This document shows positions 1 to 8,760 of a stretch of 64,000 bases of DNA, in pieces. Position numbers and translations under genes: made by a program. Source of the DNA: Bacteroidota bacterium (lineage in GTDB: Bacteria; Bacteroidota; Bacteroidia; Bacteroidales; Lentimicrobiaceae). The DNA is taken from positions 168,423 through 232,422 of the forward strand of contig JAEYSM010000023.1 of NCBI GenBank assembly GCA_023434665.1. The letters are read 5' to 3'. Below the pieces are notes generated by a model. It saw only the letters and a list, made by a program, of their open reading frames with translations. It was not told the DNA's origin and did no database searches. Within the stretch, counting starts at the first letter, position 1; the number at the start of each line of letters is the position of its first letter.

Positions 1-839
1 GAAGCTGGCAAAGTATATAGAAAAGTGGAGATTTGACCAAAATTAGTTGTATAGTCAGTAGAAACCGGAGAAATTGGCAGTAAAAAATTATGTCCCTGAG
101 CAGTAAGAGAAAACGAGCTTCCGCTAAGTGAGCGGGCAACAGCACTAAAGCGAATTTTTATTTCGGATTCGGGTTTGGGCTCAAACGGCTGAAAAGAATA
201 TTCTTTTTGCGTTACCAAATCGAAAAAATCACCGTACCAGTTTCTTCCTGATTTGATGAGATTGAATAATTCCGGGCTAACAACATCGCGGTGATTATAA
301 AAGGAAACCTGAGTAGATGTCTGTTCAGGTTGCTGAGCTGATTCTATTCTCTTCCCATCTTGCTGACCTACGGTGATAAAGTAGTATGACTTATCGGAAT
401 ATATATTTACCACAAATTCGTAATGCTGTGATTGAGTGTTATAACGCCATCCTGCAGGACCAGGTGAATAAAATAACAGATAATCGTTCTGATCAAATCG
501 GCCATCTCCGCCATCCATAATCTTAATTGCGATCTCCGGAAGATCGTCGTACCTATTTACTCCTGCGTTTTCAGGCAACATTCCGGCATATCCATGTAAT
601 CGTATAAATTTTGACTCTACACCTGCAACAGGAAGTTGCATCCCGACTAAATCATTATATGTCAAACGATATATACCTGGCGAGGTGACAGAAATTTTCT
701 TCCAATTACCATGTGCAAGAACCGAAACTGAACCATAAGATCTGTTTGATTCTGTATTATGAGTTACATTAGCAGCTTTTGGTGATATATAAAAAAGTAT
801 AAAGGAGATAAAAAGTAGGCAAAATCTTATCGGCCTCAT
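1..839 (-). CDS. porU: PorU, type IX secretion sortase (N-terminal part, runs off the left edge)
   Basis: About 279 codons are open on the minus strand from ATG 839 to base 1, so only the N-terminal part is present. A signal peptide (about residues 1-23) is followed by the beta-rich PorU N-terminal region: a segment around GNWKKISVTSPGIYRL, then IRLHGYAGMLPE, RYDDLPE and a DGRFDQNDYLLFYSPGP motif. PorU is the cell-surface peptidase of the T9SS that removes C-terminal sorting domains from cargo and attaches cargo to lipopolysaccharide. The catalytic gingipain-like domain would lie beyond the edge. An in-frame ATG at 887 is possible, but it puts 16 residues before the signal peptide, so 839 is preferred. 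It is divergent from a PorP/SprF gene and gldJ, and gldJ and porU are also neighbours in Flavobacterium. The family call rests on remembered sequence patterns. Confidence 0.82.
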   Translation of the reverse strand, partial: MRPIRFCLLFISFILFYISPKAANVTHNTESNRSYGSVSVLAHGNWKKISVTSPGIYRLTYNDLVGMQLPVAGVESKFIRLHGYAGMLPENAGVNRYDDLPEIAIKIMDGGDGRFDQNDYLLFYSPGPAGWRYNTQSQHYEFVVNIYSDKSYYFITVGQQDGKRIESAQQPEQTSTQVSFYNHRDVVSPELFNLIKSGRNWYGDFFDLVTQKEYSFQPFEPKPESEIKIRFSAVARSLSGSSFSLTAQGHNFLLPISPVSTDYTTNFGQISTFLYTLPA

Positions 840-1163
840 AGAGGAACAAAATCTAAAAGGTACCAGATAACTGTAATTAAGCCTCATAAATCATTGATTT
901 TATATCTTTCTAAAGCATCACAACAGGAGTGCAAAAGAACACTTTTAATTAATAAGCTAACACAAAAAGTGACAAAAACTATTATAGCCGGTACTTTGTT
1001 TGTAACTTAGCTTAGTAAAAAGGATTGATAATGCATAAAAATTAAAACGACTGCAATAACCTGTTATTGCGAAAATGAAGGAAAAAAGATAGTTTTTTAA
1101 ATAGAAGCCATTGCCATATTGAAAATATTCGTAATATTGACTCCCTAAATCACCAAATTAAAT

Positions 1164-2159
1164 ATGCGAAAAAAGCTGTTGTTGCTGAGTGTTCTGTTAT
1201 CAGCTTCCTTTTTCCTGAAGGCTCAGGATCCTTCTTTTTCGCAATACTATGGGAATCCATTGTATCTCAATCCTGCATTAACCGGTTCAAAGATCTGCCC
1301 TCGTCTTACTTTAAACTATAGAAACCAGTGGCCTTCCATACCTGGCACCTTCGTTAATTATTCAGCCTCATACGATCAATACATTGACCCAATATCAGGA
1401 GGTGTTGGCTTAATGGTAATTTCTGAAGATATTGCAAATGGGCTTGTAAAATCAACACAGGCTTCAGGTATGTATGCTTTCAGGACTGATCTTACAAAAA
1501 AAATGACTATGACTGTAGGATTTCAGGCCACTTATATACAAAATAAGCTGAACTGGGATAAGCTGATTTTTGAAGATCAACTCTTGGGGCTTCCTGGAAT
1601 TGGAGGTGCTTTACCTGCTACCAACGAGCCTATTCCTGATCGTCTCACAGCCAGCATGATTGATTTTTCTTCAGGAATTGTTTTTGCTTATCAGGAAAGA
1701 ATCTATGCTGGAATAGCAGCTCATCATCTTACACAGCCTGACAATTCGTTTTATAATAACGGGGACAGTAGATTATATATGAAAGTAACTGCCCATGCCG
1801 GTTCATTGATTGGCATAAACACTTATGGGAGTCAGGTTGATGTGGAAGATTTGAGTATCGCACCCAATATTTTCTATCAGCAACAAGACCAGTTTCGTCA
1901 ATTAAATTTAGGTATGTACCTGAATATTTATCCATTCGTAATTGGCGCCTGGTATAGACATGCTTTTGAAAATCCTGACGCGGTAATTGCCTTGGTAGGG
2001 TTTATGACTCAAAAATTTAAAGTCGGATACAGTTACGATTACACAGTTTCGCGATTAACTAATGCGACAGGCGGTGCACATGAGATATCATTTACATGGC
2101 AATTCGAGTGTCGCCAAAAAACTTTTAAGCACAAGGCAATAAAATGCCCCAGATTTTAG
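1164..2159 (+). CDS. PorP/SprF family type IX secretion membrane protein
   Basis: 331 residues with a signal peptide ending near SFFLKAQ, then the family hallmark DPSFSQYYGNPLYLNPALTGS. The rest is alternating beta-strand sequence typical of an outer-membrane barrel and ends in an aromatic strand (EISFTWQFEC) plus a short basic tail. PorP/SprF proteins are outer-membrane T9SS components or adhesin partners, and PorP is reported to link to the PorE/PorK/PorN assembly. Genomes usually hold many paralogues, so this one may serve a specific partner rather than be the core PorP. It lies 32 bp upstream of gldJ on the same strand and is probably co-transcribed with it. A possible -7 element, TAATATTG at 1132-1139 (7 of 8 bases of TAnnTTTG), precedes it. 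The 888-1163 interval shows no other gene. Confidence 0.85.
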   Translation: MRKKLLLLSVLLSASFFLKAQDPSFSQYYGNPLYLNPALTGSKICPRLTLNYRNQWPSIPGTFVNYSASYDQYIDPISGGVGLMVISEDIANGLVKSTQASGMYAFRTDLTKKMTMTVGFQATYIQNKLNWDKLIFEDQLLGLPGIGGALPATNEPIPDRLTASMIDFSSGIVFAYQERIYAGIAAHHLTQPDNSFYNNGDSRLYMKVTAHAGSLIGINTYGSQVDVEDLSIAPNIFYQQQDQFRQLNLGMYLNIYPFVIGAWYRHAFENPDAVIALVGFMTQKFKVGYSYDYTVSRLTNATGGAHEISFTWQFECRQKTFKHKAIKCPRF

Positions 2160-2191
2160 TTAACATAATCTATTAAACAATTATACCTGAA

Positions 2192-3682
2192 ATGATCAGC
2201 TACAGCAACAATTCTCTGAAATTAATCATTTTTGCTTTTGCAGTGATCCTGCTATCAACATCATGCCGCAAAGAAGCTTCCCGTACAACAGCATGGGAAT
2301 ACAATAACTCGAAAAATGGAGGTTTTGAAGTAAATACCGGTTGGAAAGGTCAGGCCATGGCGCCTGGTTTAGTAATGATAGAAGGCGGTACCTTCACCAT
2401 GGGGCGCGTTAGCGACAATCCTATGTATGATTGGGACAATATTCCTAGAAGAGTTACTGTACCTTCTTTTTATATTGATGAAACTGAGGTAGCGAATGTC
2501 GATTATAATGAATATTTATTCTGGCTCAGTCGGGTTTTTGGAACAAACTACCCTGAGGTTTACCGCAAAGCTTTACCCGACACGCTTGTCTGGAGAGAGA
2601 AACTTGCTTATAATGAACCACTAGTTGAAACATATTTCCGCCATCCGGCTTACCGTAACTATCCTGTTGTGGGTGTTAGTTGGTTACAAGCTAATGAATA
2701 CTGTTTATGGAGAACCGACAGAGTGAATGAAATGCTCCTTGTAAAGGAAGGAATCCTTGATCTGGATCCCGACCAACAAGATCAGAACAATTTTAACACA
2801 GACGCCTACCTGGCAGGACAATACGAAGGTTTGGTCAATAAGCCTCTCAGAGATTTAAATCCAAGTGGAACCGGTGAACGCCGTGCCCGTCTGGAAGATG
2901 GCATATTGGTCCCGAAATACAGACTTCCAACTGAAGCCGAATGGGAATTTGCTGCCGTCGGTCTGGTTGGGAATACAATGTATGAAAGAGTTGTTGAACG
3001 CAGGCAATACCCATGGAACGGAACAGTTGTCCGCTCAGATGAGAAAAAGTATTATGGTCAATTCCTGGCTAACTTTAAACGTGGCAGAGGTGACTATATG
3101 GGAGTTGCTGGTAATTTGAACGACGGAGCGGATTTACCCGCAGAAGTGGCATCATACTGGCCAAATGACTACGGTTTATATAATATGGCAGGTAATGTGG
3201 CTGAATGGGTGCTTGATGTTTATCGCCCACTTACTTTCGAAGATGTTTCCGATTATGCTCCATTCCGTGGTAATGTTTTTACAACCAAATTGACCGATGA
3301 AGAAGGCTTCCTTGCTCCAAAAGATAGTTTGGGAAGAATCCGCACTCGTGAGGTGACAGTTGAAGAGAGCAAAGATCGTTTTAACTATCGCAGCGCAAAT
3401 CAGATTAATTACCTCGATGGCGATTACCAGTCGACTATTAATCCTGATTGGACTACACCACCTGCAGATACAGTTAATACGACTAATATGATGTATGAAT
3501 ACGGCAAGACTTCACTCATAAGTGACAAAACCAGAGTTTACAAAGGTGGGTCATGGAGAGACCCTGCTTATTATCTTAGTCCTGCAGTACGTCGATATAT
3601 GGATGAAGATAAAGCTACAAACTTTATTGGCTTCCGCTGCGCAATGGGTCGTGTTGGCGGTGCATATGCCGGAAAGAAATAA
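2192..3682 (+). CDS. gldJ: GldJ, T9SS/gliding-associated lipoprotein with a formylglycine-generating-enzyme-like domain
   Basis: 496 residues with a lipoprotein signal (LLSTSC, modified Cys25), then a full SUMF1/FGE-fold domain. FGE landmarks are visible: MIEGGTFTMGR near residue 65, the YRLPTEAEWEFAA block near 245, NVAEWVLDVY near 335, and YKGGSWRDPAYYLSPAVRRY plus GFRCAMG at the C-terminus. In Flavobacterium GldJ is an outer-membrane lipoprotein of the gliding/T9SS ring region and is not known to be an enzyme. GldK/PorK shares this fold, but murF directly downstream and porU nearby match the gldJ neighbourhood. Its TAA overlaps the murF ATG by one base (TAATG), indicating translational coupling. 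A plain FGE-family lipoprotein is the alternative. Confidence 0.85.
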   Translation: MISYSNNSLKLIIFAFAVILLSTSCRKEASRTTAWEYNNSKNGGFEVNTGWKGQAMAPGLVMIEGGTFTMGRVSDNPMYDWDNIPRRVTVPSFYIDETEVANVDYNEYLFWLSRVFGTNYPEVYRKALPDTLVWREKLAYNEPLVETYFRHPAYRNYPVVGVSWLQANEYCLWRTDRVNEMLLVKEGILDLDPDQQDQNNFNTDAYLAGQYEGLVNKPLRDLNPSGTGERRARLEDGILVPKYRLPTEAEWEFAAVGLVGNTMYERVVERRQYPWNGTVVRSDEKKYYGQFLANFKRGRGDYMGVAGNLNDGADLPAEVASYWPNDYGLYNMAGNVAEWVLDVYRPLTFEDVSDYAPFRGNVFTTKLTDEEGFLAPKDSLGRIRTREVTVEESKDRFNYRSANQINYLDGDYQSTINPDWTTPPADTVNTTNMMYEYGKTSLISDKTRVYKGGSWRDPAYYLSPAVRRYMDEDKATNFIGFRCAMGRVGGAYAGKK

Positions 3683-5031
3683 TGCATTTGACCAGCACTG
3701 AAGAGCTACTTCAAAAGTTTAAACAACATTCCTACCTGAGCACTGACTCCCGAAAAGTTATGCCAGGTAGTTTGTTTTTTGCCCTAAGGGGAGATAATTT
3801 TAATGCCAGTGTCTTTGCTGAACAAGCCCTCGAAAATGGAGCTGCATATGCAATAATTGACGATCCTCGGTATTGCAGGAACGAGCGAACACTTCTAGTA
3901 AATGATGTTCTGCAATCATTACAACAATTAGCATCACTCTATAGATCTCAATTAAAGATTCCAATAATTGGGATTACAGGTACTAACGGTAAAACCACCA
4001 CTAAAGAACTGATTGCTGCTGTACTTTCTACACGATTTCAAACTATTGCTACTCCCGGTAATTTCAATAATCACATAGGAGTTCCTTTAACTCTTCTTTC
4101 GATTAAACCCGACACAGAAATGGCAGTTGTGGAAATGGGCGCCAATCATGTAGGAGAAATTGCTGCCTTATGCCAGATTGCCAAACCCACTCATGGTTTG
4201 ATTACAAATATTGGGAAAGCACACCTTGAAGGATTTGGTGGATTTGAAGGCGTAAAAAAAGCAAAAAAAGAACTCTACGACTATCTCAATGAGCATGGAG
4301 GTACCATTTTCGTTAATAGTAGTAGTCGATTGCTGATGGAGTATTCTGCTTATAGTCACCGCATTACCTATGGCTGCAACCCTGATGATTCAATTTTTGG
4401 AACTCCAATTGAGAACGAAATTGATTCTGTTGAATCAGGGGACACTTTTCAAGAACAGATTAATGAAACAAATTTTCTTAAAATAAGCCTTACCAAGCCT
4501 TTCAAAGCTAAAATTAACACTCAATTGACAGGCAGATACAATTTTGAAAATGTGATGGCAGCACTTAGTATTGCCAACCATTTCCGTGTTGATTTGAACA
4601 AGAGCATTGAAACCATATCACACTATAAACCTGACATGAACAGATCTCAGGTGGTTAATTCTGGAAGAAATAGACTAATACTTGACGCATACAATGCGAA
4701 TCCATCAAGTATGAAAGTTGCAATTGATAATTTCAGACTACTTAAAGCGGATAAAAAAGTAGCTATTCTTGGAGATATGTTTGAATTGGGTGACCATTCA
4801 GAGGTTGAACACCTTGATGTGATTAATCAAATTGTATCAGCCGGTTGTAAAAGTATCTTAACAGCCGGACCATTTCTCTACAAGGCAGCAGAAGGTGTTG
4901 AAAGTATTACCCGGTTCCAGACAACGGAAGAATTGAAAAGAAATCTAATTGAATCCCCAATCAGTAATGCTACAATCCTGATAAAAGGTTCAAGAGGAAT
5001 GAAACTTGAAATACTTACAGAAGCATTATAA
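3682..5031 (+). CDS. murF: UDP-N-acetylmuramoyl-tripeptide--D-alanyl-D-alanine ligase
   Basis: 449 residues. MurF adds D-Ala-D-Ala to UDP-MurNAc-tripeptide in the cytoplasm, the last soluble step of peptidoglycan precursor synthesis. Mur-ligase landmarks: an N-terminal domain containing DSRKVMPGSLFFALRG (about residues 22-37), the ATP-binding P-loop GITGTNGKTTTKEL (about 97-110), the central EMGANHVGEI and HLEGFGG motifs, and the C-terminal RNRLILDAYNANPSSM and LGDMFELG blocks. Length is normal for the family. The start overlaps the gldJ stop by one base, coupling cell-wall synthesis to an envelope secretion gene, an arrangement also known in flavobacteria. Confidence 0.95.
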   Translation: MHLTSTEELLQKFKQHSYLSTDSRKVMPGSLFFALRGDNFNASVFAEQALENGAAYAIIDDPRYCRNERTLLVNDVLQSLQQLASLYRSQLKIPIIGITGTNGKTTTKELIAAVLSTRFQTIATPGNFNNHIGVPLTLLSIKPDTEMAVVEMGANHVGEIAALCQIAKPTHGLITNIGKAHLEGFGGFEGVKKAKKELYDYLNEHGGTIFVNSSSRLLMEYSAYSHRITYGCNPDDSIFGTPIENEIDSVESGDTFQEQINETNFLKISLTKPFKAKINTQLTGRYNFENVMAALSIANHFRVDLNKSIETISHYKPDMNRSQVVNSGRNRLILDAYNANPSSMKVAIDNFRLLKADKKVAILGDMFELGDHSEVEHLDVINQIVSAGCKSILTAGPFLYKAAEGVESITRFQTTEELKRNLIESPISNATILIKGSRGMKLEILTEAL

Positions 5032-5068
5032 TTATATTAGTTGATTGGTCTGTTAAGAATTCCTCCCA

Positions 5069-6154
5069 ATGAAAAAAAAGACTTACAATGTAATCGGATT
5101 GATGTCAGGCACTTCTCTTGATGGATTGGACATAGCTTTTTGTGAGATCCGTGTCAGAAATTCAAGATGGGAATTTGATATTTTTGAAACCGAGACAATC
5201 AAATATCCCCAGGTTTGGACACAATTATTGAATGATGCACCATCAATGGATGGTGTTGGACTTGCATTATTACATACCTCTTATGGACACTGGATCGGAC
5301 AGACAGTGTCACAGTTCATAAGCAAACACAATATACATCCCCGGTTAATCGCAAGCCACGGGCACACTGTTTTTCACAGACCTCATGAAAAGATGACATT
5401 ACAGATAGGGAGTGGTGCAGCTATTGCAGCTGAAACAAACATCATGACCATTTCTGATTTTAGATCACTCGATGTGGCTTTGGGTGGGCAAGGTGCACCA
5501 CTGGTTCCTATTGGCGACAGATTATTTTTTTCGCAATATGATGCTTGTGTTAACATAGGGGGATTTGCAAACATTTCAATGGAATCTGATGGTGTGAGAA
5601 AAGCATGGGATATTTGCCCTGCAAATATTATTCTGAATCATCTGTCCAACCAGCTCGGTCTTCCCTTCGACCCTGCAGGTTCGATTGCAGCAAGTGCCTC
5701 CATGAATGAAAAGCTATTTCAGCAATTAGAAACGATGAGTTTTTATCAGACAAAAGGTCCAAAATCCTTGGGTAGAGAATGGATTGAAAAAGAAATAATT
5801 CCCCTGCTTAATTCAGCTAATCTTCAGTTAGAAGTTTTGTTGAGTACATTTACTCACCATATTGCATCCCAAATAAACAAAAGCCTCCCTGAAAAAACTC
5901 ATCAAAAGGTCATCTTTACAGGAGGAGGAACTCACAATGAATTCCTAATTAAATTGATAAAGCAGTACTCAAAGTGTGAGATTACAATTCCTGAATCCAG
6001 GATAATAGATTATAAAGAATCTCTGATTTTTGCTCTACTGGGAGTATTGCGTCTTGAAGGTATTAACAATTGCCTTTCGGATGCGACAGGTGCTTCCGTT
6101 GATTGCTGTTCAGGTGTAATTCATCTACCACCAAGAAGAAGTGGAGTAAACTAG
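5069..6154 (+). CDS. anmK: Anhydro-N-acetylmuramic acid kinase
   Basis: 361 residues, usual family length. AnmK phosphorylates and hydrates 1,6-anhydro-MurNAc, recovered from turned-over peptidoglycan, to MurNAc-6-phosphate for recycling. The ASKHA-fold phosphate-binding loop GLMSGTSLDGLD is at residues 10-21. Other family motifs are SHGHTVFHRP (about 107-116), LGGQGAPLVPIGD (about 145-157), NIGGFANIS (about 167-175), and the second nucleotide-binding segment IFTGGGTHNEFL near 288-299. It lies 37 bp downstream of murF on the same strand, so synthesis and recycling of muropeptides probably share a transcript. Its last four bases overlap the convergent gene on the minus strand. Confidence 0.95.
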   Translation: MKKKTYNVIGLMSGTSLDGLDIAFCEIRVRNSRWEFDIFETETIKYPQVWTQLLNDAPSMDGVGLALLHTSYGHWIGQTVSQFISKHNIHPRLIASHGHTVFHRPHEKMTLQIGSGAAIAAETNIMTISDFRSLDVALGGQGAPLVPIGDRLFFSQYDACVNIGGFANISMESDGVRKAWDICPANIILNHLSNQLGLPFDPAGSIAASASMNEKLFQQLETMSFYQTKGPKSLGREWIEKEIIPLLNSANLQLEVLLSTFTHHIASQINKSLPEKTHQKVIFTGGGTHNEFLIKLIKQYSKCEITIPESRIIDYKESLIFALLGVLRLEGINNCLSDATGASVDCCSGVIHLPPRRSGVN

Positions 6155-6681
6155 AATCGATTCCCTCTACCAAAACCTCTGCCATAGCAATCACCTCTTC
6201 TCATTCCATCTCGTCTACCAAATCGATTGCCATCGCCGTAATAGCATGAACCATCTCCACTCCTATTTTTCATTGGACGACTATCAAACCATGCTTTTTG
6301 GTCGTCACTGAGTAATGATCTGACTTTCTGACGATGGTTTTCACTTTCTTTCATAATGTTGGCTCTGACCGCAGCGATATCATCAATAGTTTTATTGATT
6401 TCTTTTTCGTTATATGTGTCGGCAACTCTTAAAGATTGTAATCTGGCATTTTTCTCCTGAAGATCAGCCCGCAATTGAGAAACTTTCTTCAAATGAACTG
6501 TTTTTAGCTCATTAATCGACTCTTGCTGTTCATTGGTTAGCCCGGGTATTAAACATCTTCGTTCGCCACGATAATTATCACTATTTTCTAATTTTTTTTC
6601 ACTCAGAGCATCCTCCTGTGCACTTACATAGGTCATACTAAATAAACCTGAAACCATTAACAATAAAAAAACTTTTTTCAT
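6151..6681 (-). CDS. Spy/CpxP-like (LTXXQ-type) periplasmic protein with Gly/Arg-rich tail
   Basis: 176 residues with a clear signal peptide (to VSAQE). The middle is helical and charged: GLTNEQQESINELKTVHLKKV fits the LTxxQ-type helix, followed by a long amphipathic stretch to about residue 135. This is the shape of Spy/CpxP/ZraP periplasmic chaperones, which bind unfolded proteins or metals under envelope stress. The last ~40 residues are unusually rich in Gly, Arg, Asp and aromatics and include two cysteines (SCYYGDG and RGDCYGRG). It is the last gene of a probable four-gene unit with an ECF sigma factor, a putative anti-sigma factor and a related membrane-anchored protein. Family membership is inferred from pattern, without an alignment. 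Confidence 0.6.
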   Translation of the reverse strand: MKKVFLLLMVSGLFSMTYVSAQEDALSEKKLENSDNYRGERRCLIPGLTNEQQESINELKTVHLKKVSQLRADLQEKNARLQSLRVADTYNEKEINKTIDDIAAVRANIMKESENHRQKVRSLLSDDQKAWFDSRPMKNRSGDGSCYYGDGNRFGRRDGMRRGDCYGRGFGRGNRF

Positions 6682-6701
6682 TTTTCAATACTTTTTATTG
6701 G

Positions 6702-7202
6702 TTAAAAATTATGTCTTCCCCGATTATGGCGCATATGTTTACCATCATCAAACAAATTGAAGTAAAATTCTCTTAGCTTCATTTTCTGCTCAGGCGTAGC
6801 ACCTTTGCTAACCTCCTCAAAATGTTTGTATGTAATCTGCTTAATCTCTCTATGTTTGTCACCAATCAGACGGGTTAATCGTGCCGCATTCAAGGAATCA
6901 GGCTCATTGGAAGTTGCTTCTATAACAAGTTGCTTGTTCAAATCACGAAGTTCCCCGAATATTGGACTCATTTCCTGACGAAACTCTTTGCGTGATCTTT
7001 GAAAAACCTCCATTTGTTGACTGCTGAATCCAATCTCCGATTCCATGAAACGGTTCCCTTTTCCGGTATTCTTTCGATGTTGAAACTCTGTCTTTGGCTG
7101 ATTCCGTGATTCCATTATTACCGTGACAACAAATCCGATGTTTACCAGAGTCAAAAGCAACATTATAAAAAGAAATACTCGTTTATTATCAATTATTTTC
7201 AT
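6702..7202 (-). CDS. Membrane-anchored periplasmic Spy/CnrX-like sensor (heavy-metal-sensor type)
   Basis: 166 residues from the ATG at 7202, which overlaps the upstream stop by 14 bp. An ATG at 7229 would lengthen the overlap and put nine residues before the basic segment that leads into the membrane helix. One N-terminal transmembrane segment (about residues 8-30, VFLFIMLLLTLVNIGFVVTVI) anchors a helical periplasmic domain. That domain has the EIGFSSQQMEVFQRSRKEF and GATPEQKMKLREFYFNLF helices that resemble the LTxxQ repeats of Spy/CpxP and the CnrX/ZraP metal sensors. It follows an ECF sigma factor and a putative anti-sigma gene, so a role in sensing envelope stress or metal is plausible. 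Ligand unknown. Confidence 0.6.
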   Translation of the reverse strand: MKIIDNKRVFLFIMLLLTLVNIGFVVTVIMESRNQPKTEFQHRKNTGKGNRFMESEIGFSSQQMEVFQRSRKEFRQEMSPIFGELRDLNKQLVIEATSNEPDSLNAARLTRLIGDKHREIKQITYKHFEEVSKGATPEQKMKLREFYFNLFDDGKHMRHNRGRHNF

Positions 7203-7557
7203 CTTCTGAAATTTTATCTGCTTCTGCATAATACAGCAGATCGCTGCTAAGACCGCTTAAATTACCTGTGTTTATTGAAATCTCCTGTCGATATAATTCG
7301 GCATCTTGCGTCTGAATTTTTATAAAGGTAGAACCAGCCCAGATACCGGCCATAATAGCAGCTGTTGCTGCAAAAGTTGTATAAGCGATTTTAAAGATGG
7401 AAGGTTTAAAGACCATTTTATTTCCCCTACCTTCTATTAGGCGCGATTGAATTTTCGACCACAGATAAGGATCGGGAATTGTTCGCATATCCCTCTTCAA
7501 ATCTGACAATCTTTCGTCAATAAATTGGTCAAGTTTATCTTTTTTGTTGAAGTACAT
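7189..7557 (-). CDS. Putative anti-sigma factor (single transmembrane segment)
   Basis: 122 residues. The soluble N-terminal part (about 1-50) contains LDQFIDERLSDLKRDMRTI and PDPYLWSKIQSRL, which is typical of short Bacteroidetes anti-sigma factors that hold the sigma factor at the membrane. One transmembrane helix follows (about 55-75, YTTFAATAAIMAGIWAGSTF), then a short periplasmic tail. The position directly after an ECF sigma gene and before two Spy-like periplasmic proteins is the main argument. I do not see a zinc-binding HxxxCxxC motif, so it is not a classical ZAS-type anti-sigma factor. Expected to be co-transcribed with the sigma gene 86 bp upstream. Confidence 0.55.
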   Translation of the reverse strand: MYFNKKDKLDQFIDERLSDLKRDMRTIPDPYLWSKIQSRLIEGRGNKMVFKPSIFKIAYTTFAATAAIMAGIWAGSTFIKIQTQDAELYRQEISINTGNLSGLSSDLLYYAEADKISEDENN

Positions 7558-7643
7558 CTTCTACTGATTTGTTAGTTAGACACTTGTGTTTTTAAAAACT
7601 TGCGCTAAAATTTTAGTTTATCGACACTTTATCATTTTATCTC

Positions 7644-8240
7644 CTACAATTGATTTCTTTTATAATACCCTGACAATTTCTTTCTCAATCCCAATCTTGC
7701 ACGGTGTATTAATGATTCAACAGCCGAATGTGATATATCCATCACTTCTGCAATCTGCTTATATGGCATATCATCAATCTTATGAAGTGTAAAAGCTATT
7801 CTTTGAGATTCAGGAAGTGAACTAATGGCTTTTCTGAGCATCTCCTTTTGTTCCTTTCTCTCCAAGACCTCTTCATCAATAAAAGGTTCATAACCACTCA
7901 AAGAATTTATAGCACTTGAATCCTCTCTTTCAGAAGTTAAAGAAAATAGTTCATCAATCTGCTTCCACCATTTCCGTTTTTTGTTATCCCTGATAAAATT
8001 CAATGATCTGTTTACAGCTATCCGATATATCCATGTTCCCGGCTCAGCTTCAGCTCTGTATTTCGATAACCCTTTAATAACCTCAATAAAAACATCCTGA
8101 GTAACATCTTCAGCATCTTGCACATTTTGAAGAAGCGATAAGCAAATATTAAATACCTTAACCTGGAAAACTTCCACCAGAATCTCTCCGGCAGATGAAT
8201 CGCCATTTTTAATCATTTCTATCAAAGCACTAGAATCCAT
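7644..8240 (-). CDS. ECF-subfamily RNA polymerase sigma factor
   Basis: 198 residues with both regions of an ECF sigma factor. Region 2 (about 25-95) includes DAEDVTQDVFIEVIKGLSKY and TWIYRIAVNRSLNFIRD. Region 4 (about 135-190) has LPESQRIAFTLHKIDDMPYKQIAEVMDIS followed by the DNA-recognition helix SAVESLIHRARLGLRKKL. The linker is acidic. It heads a unit with a probable membrane anti-sigma factor and two Spy/CpxP-like proteins, so it probably runs an envelope-stress or metal-stress response and may activate its own operon. I find no convincing promoter in the 105 bp between it and the divergent gene for its own strand, as expected if it uses a non-housekeeping promoter. Confidence 0.92.
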   Translation of the reverse strand: MDSSALIEMIKNGDSSAGEILVEVFQVKVFNICLSLLQNVQDAEDVTQDVFIEVIKGLSKYRAEAEPGTWIYRIAVNRSLNFIRDNKKRKWWKQIDELFSLTSEREDSSAINSLSGYEPFIDEEVLERKEQKEMLRKAISSLPESQRIAFTLHKIDDMPYKQIAEVMDISHSAVESLIHRARLGLRKKLSGYYKRNQL

Positions 8241-8296
8241 GCATTGGGGCTCACTAAAGATCTTGATAAGTTACAATTATTTTGACACTACAACGT

Positions 8297-8327
8297 TTTA
8301 AATCTTGCTCTTTTTTGACTATTTTTG
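8297..8327 (+). promoter_or_regulatory. Probable promoter of the 113-residue exported protein
   Basis: A -7 element TATTTTTG at 8320-8327 matches the Bacteroidetes consensus TAnnTTTG. TTTA at 8297-8300 (3 of 4 bases of TTTG) lies exactly 19 bases upstream. The ATG at 8346 follows 18 bp after the -7 box, so the upstream in-frame TTG at 8325 lies within the promoter and is not a plausible start. Confidence 0.5.
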
Positions 8328-8345
8328 TACTTCAATTATCAGAGA

Positions 8346-8687
8346 ATGACATTTTTAAGGAATATATTTAATAAAATCATTCTTGCAGTGCTTTTTGCTG
8401 CAGCACTTAACTTGTCATTTCATGCTTCCTTACCTGATAAACTGGAAGAGATTACCATATCAGATTACTCATTCAACGAACATACGTTTGTCTTTTTACC
8501 TTTTAGGCAAAATGATGCTTCACAAATAGTACAAGGCTCATTTACTGCACAAACGCTTCCTTATATCAACCTTAACGAGTCGTGGGAAAGTCTTACAGCT
8601 GTTAGGTCATTACCCGAATTCAGTCCTTATAGACAGGGATTTAAAGAACATCCTTTCATCATCGTTTTCAGGAATTTGAGAATTTAG
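8346..8687 (+). CDS. Small exported protein of unknown function
   Basis: 113 residues. The N-terminus has a signal peptide or anchor (MTFLRNIFNKIILAVLFAAALNLSFHA). The rest (DKLEEITISDYSFNEHTFVF onward) is short and aromatic-rich, and I recognise no domain. It is divergent from the ECF sigma gene with 105 bp between starts, and has a good housekeeping-type promoter match. It could be a small envelope protein linked to the sigma system, but nothing in the sequence proves that. The 8688-8884 interval that follows has no open frame I would defend. Confidence 0.5.
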   Translation: MTFLRNIFNKIILAVLFAAALNLSFHASLPDKLEEITISDYSFNEHTFVFLPFRQNDASQIVQGSFTAQTLPYINLNESWESLTAVRSLPEFSPYRQGFKEHPFIIVFRNLRI

Positions 8688-8760
8688 AATACCGCACTTT
8701 TCTTCGAGTCAACTATTCATGTTCATTTCGCCCATTTAACTAATGCTTTAAGCATATAAA

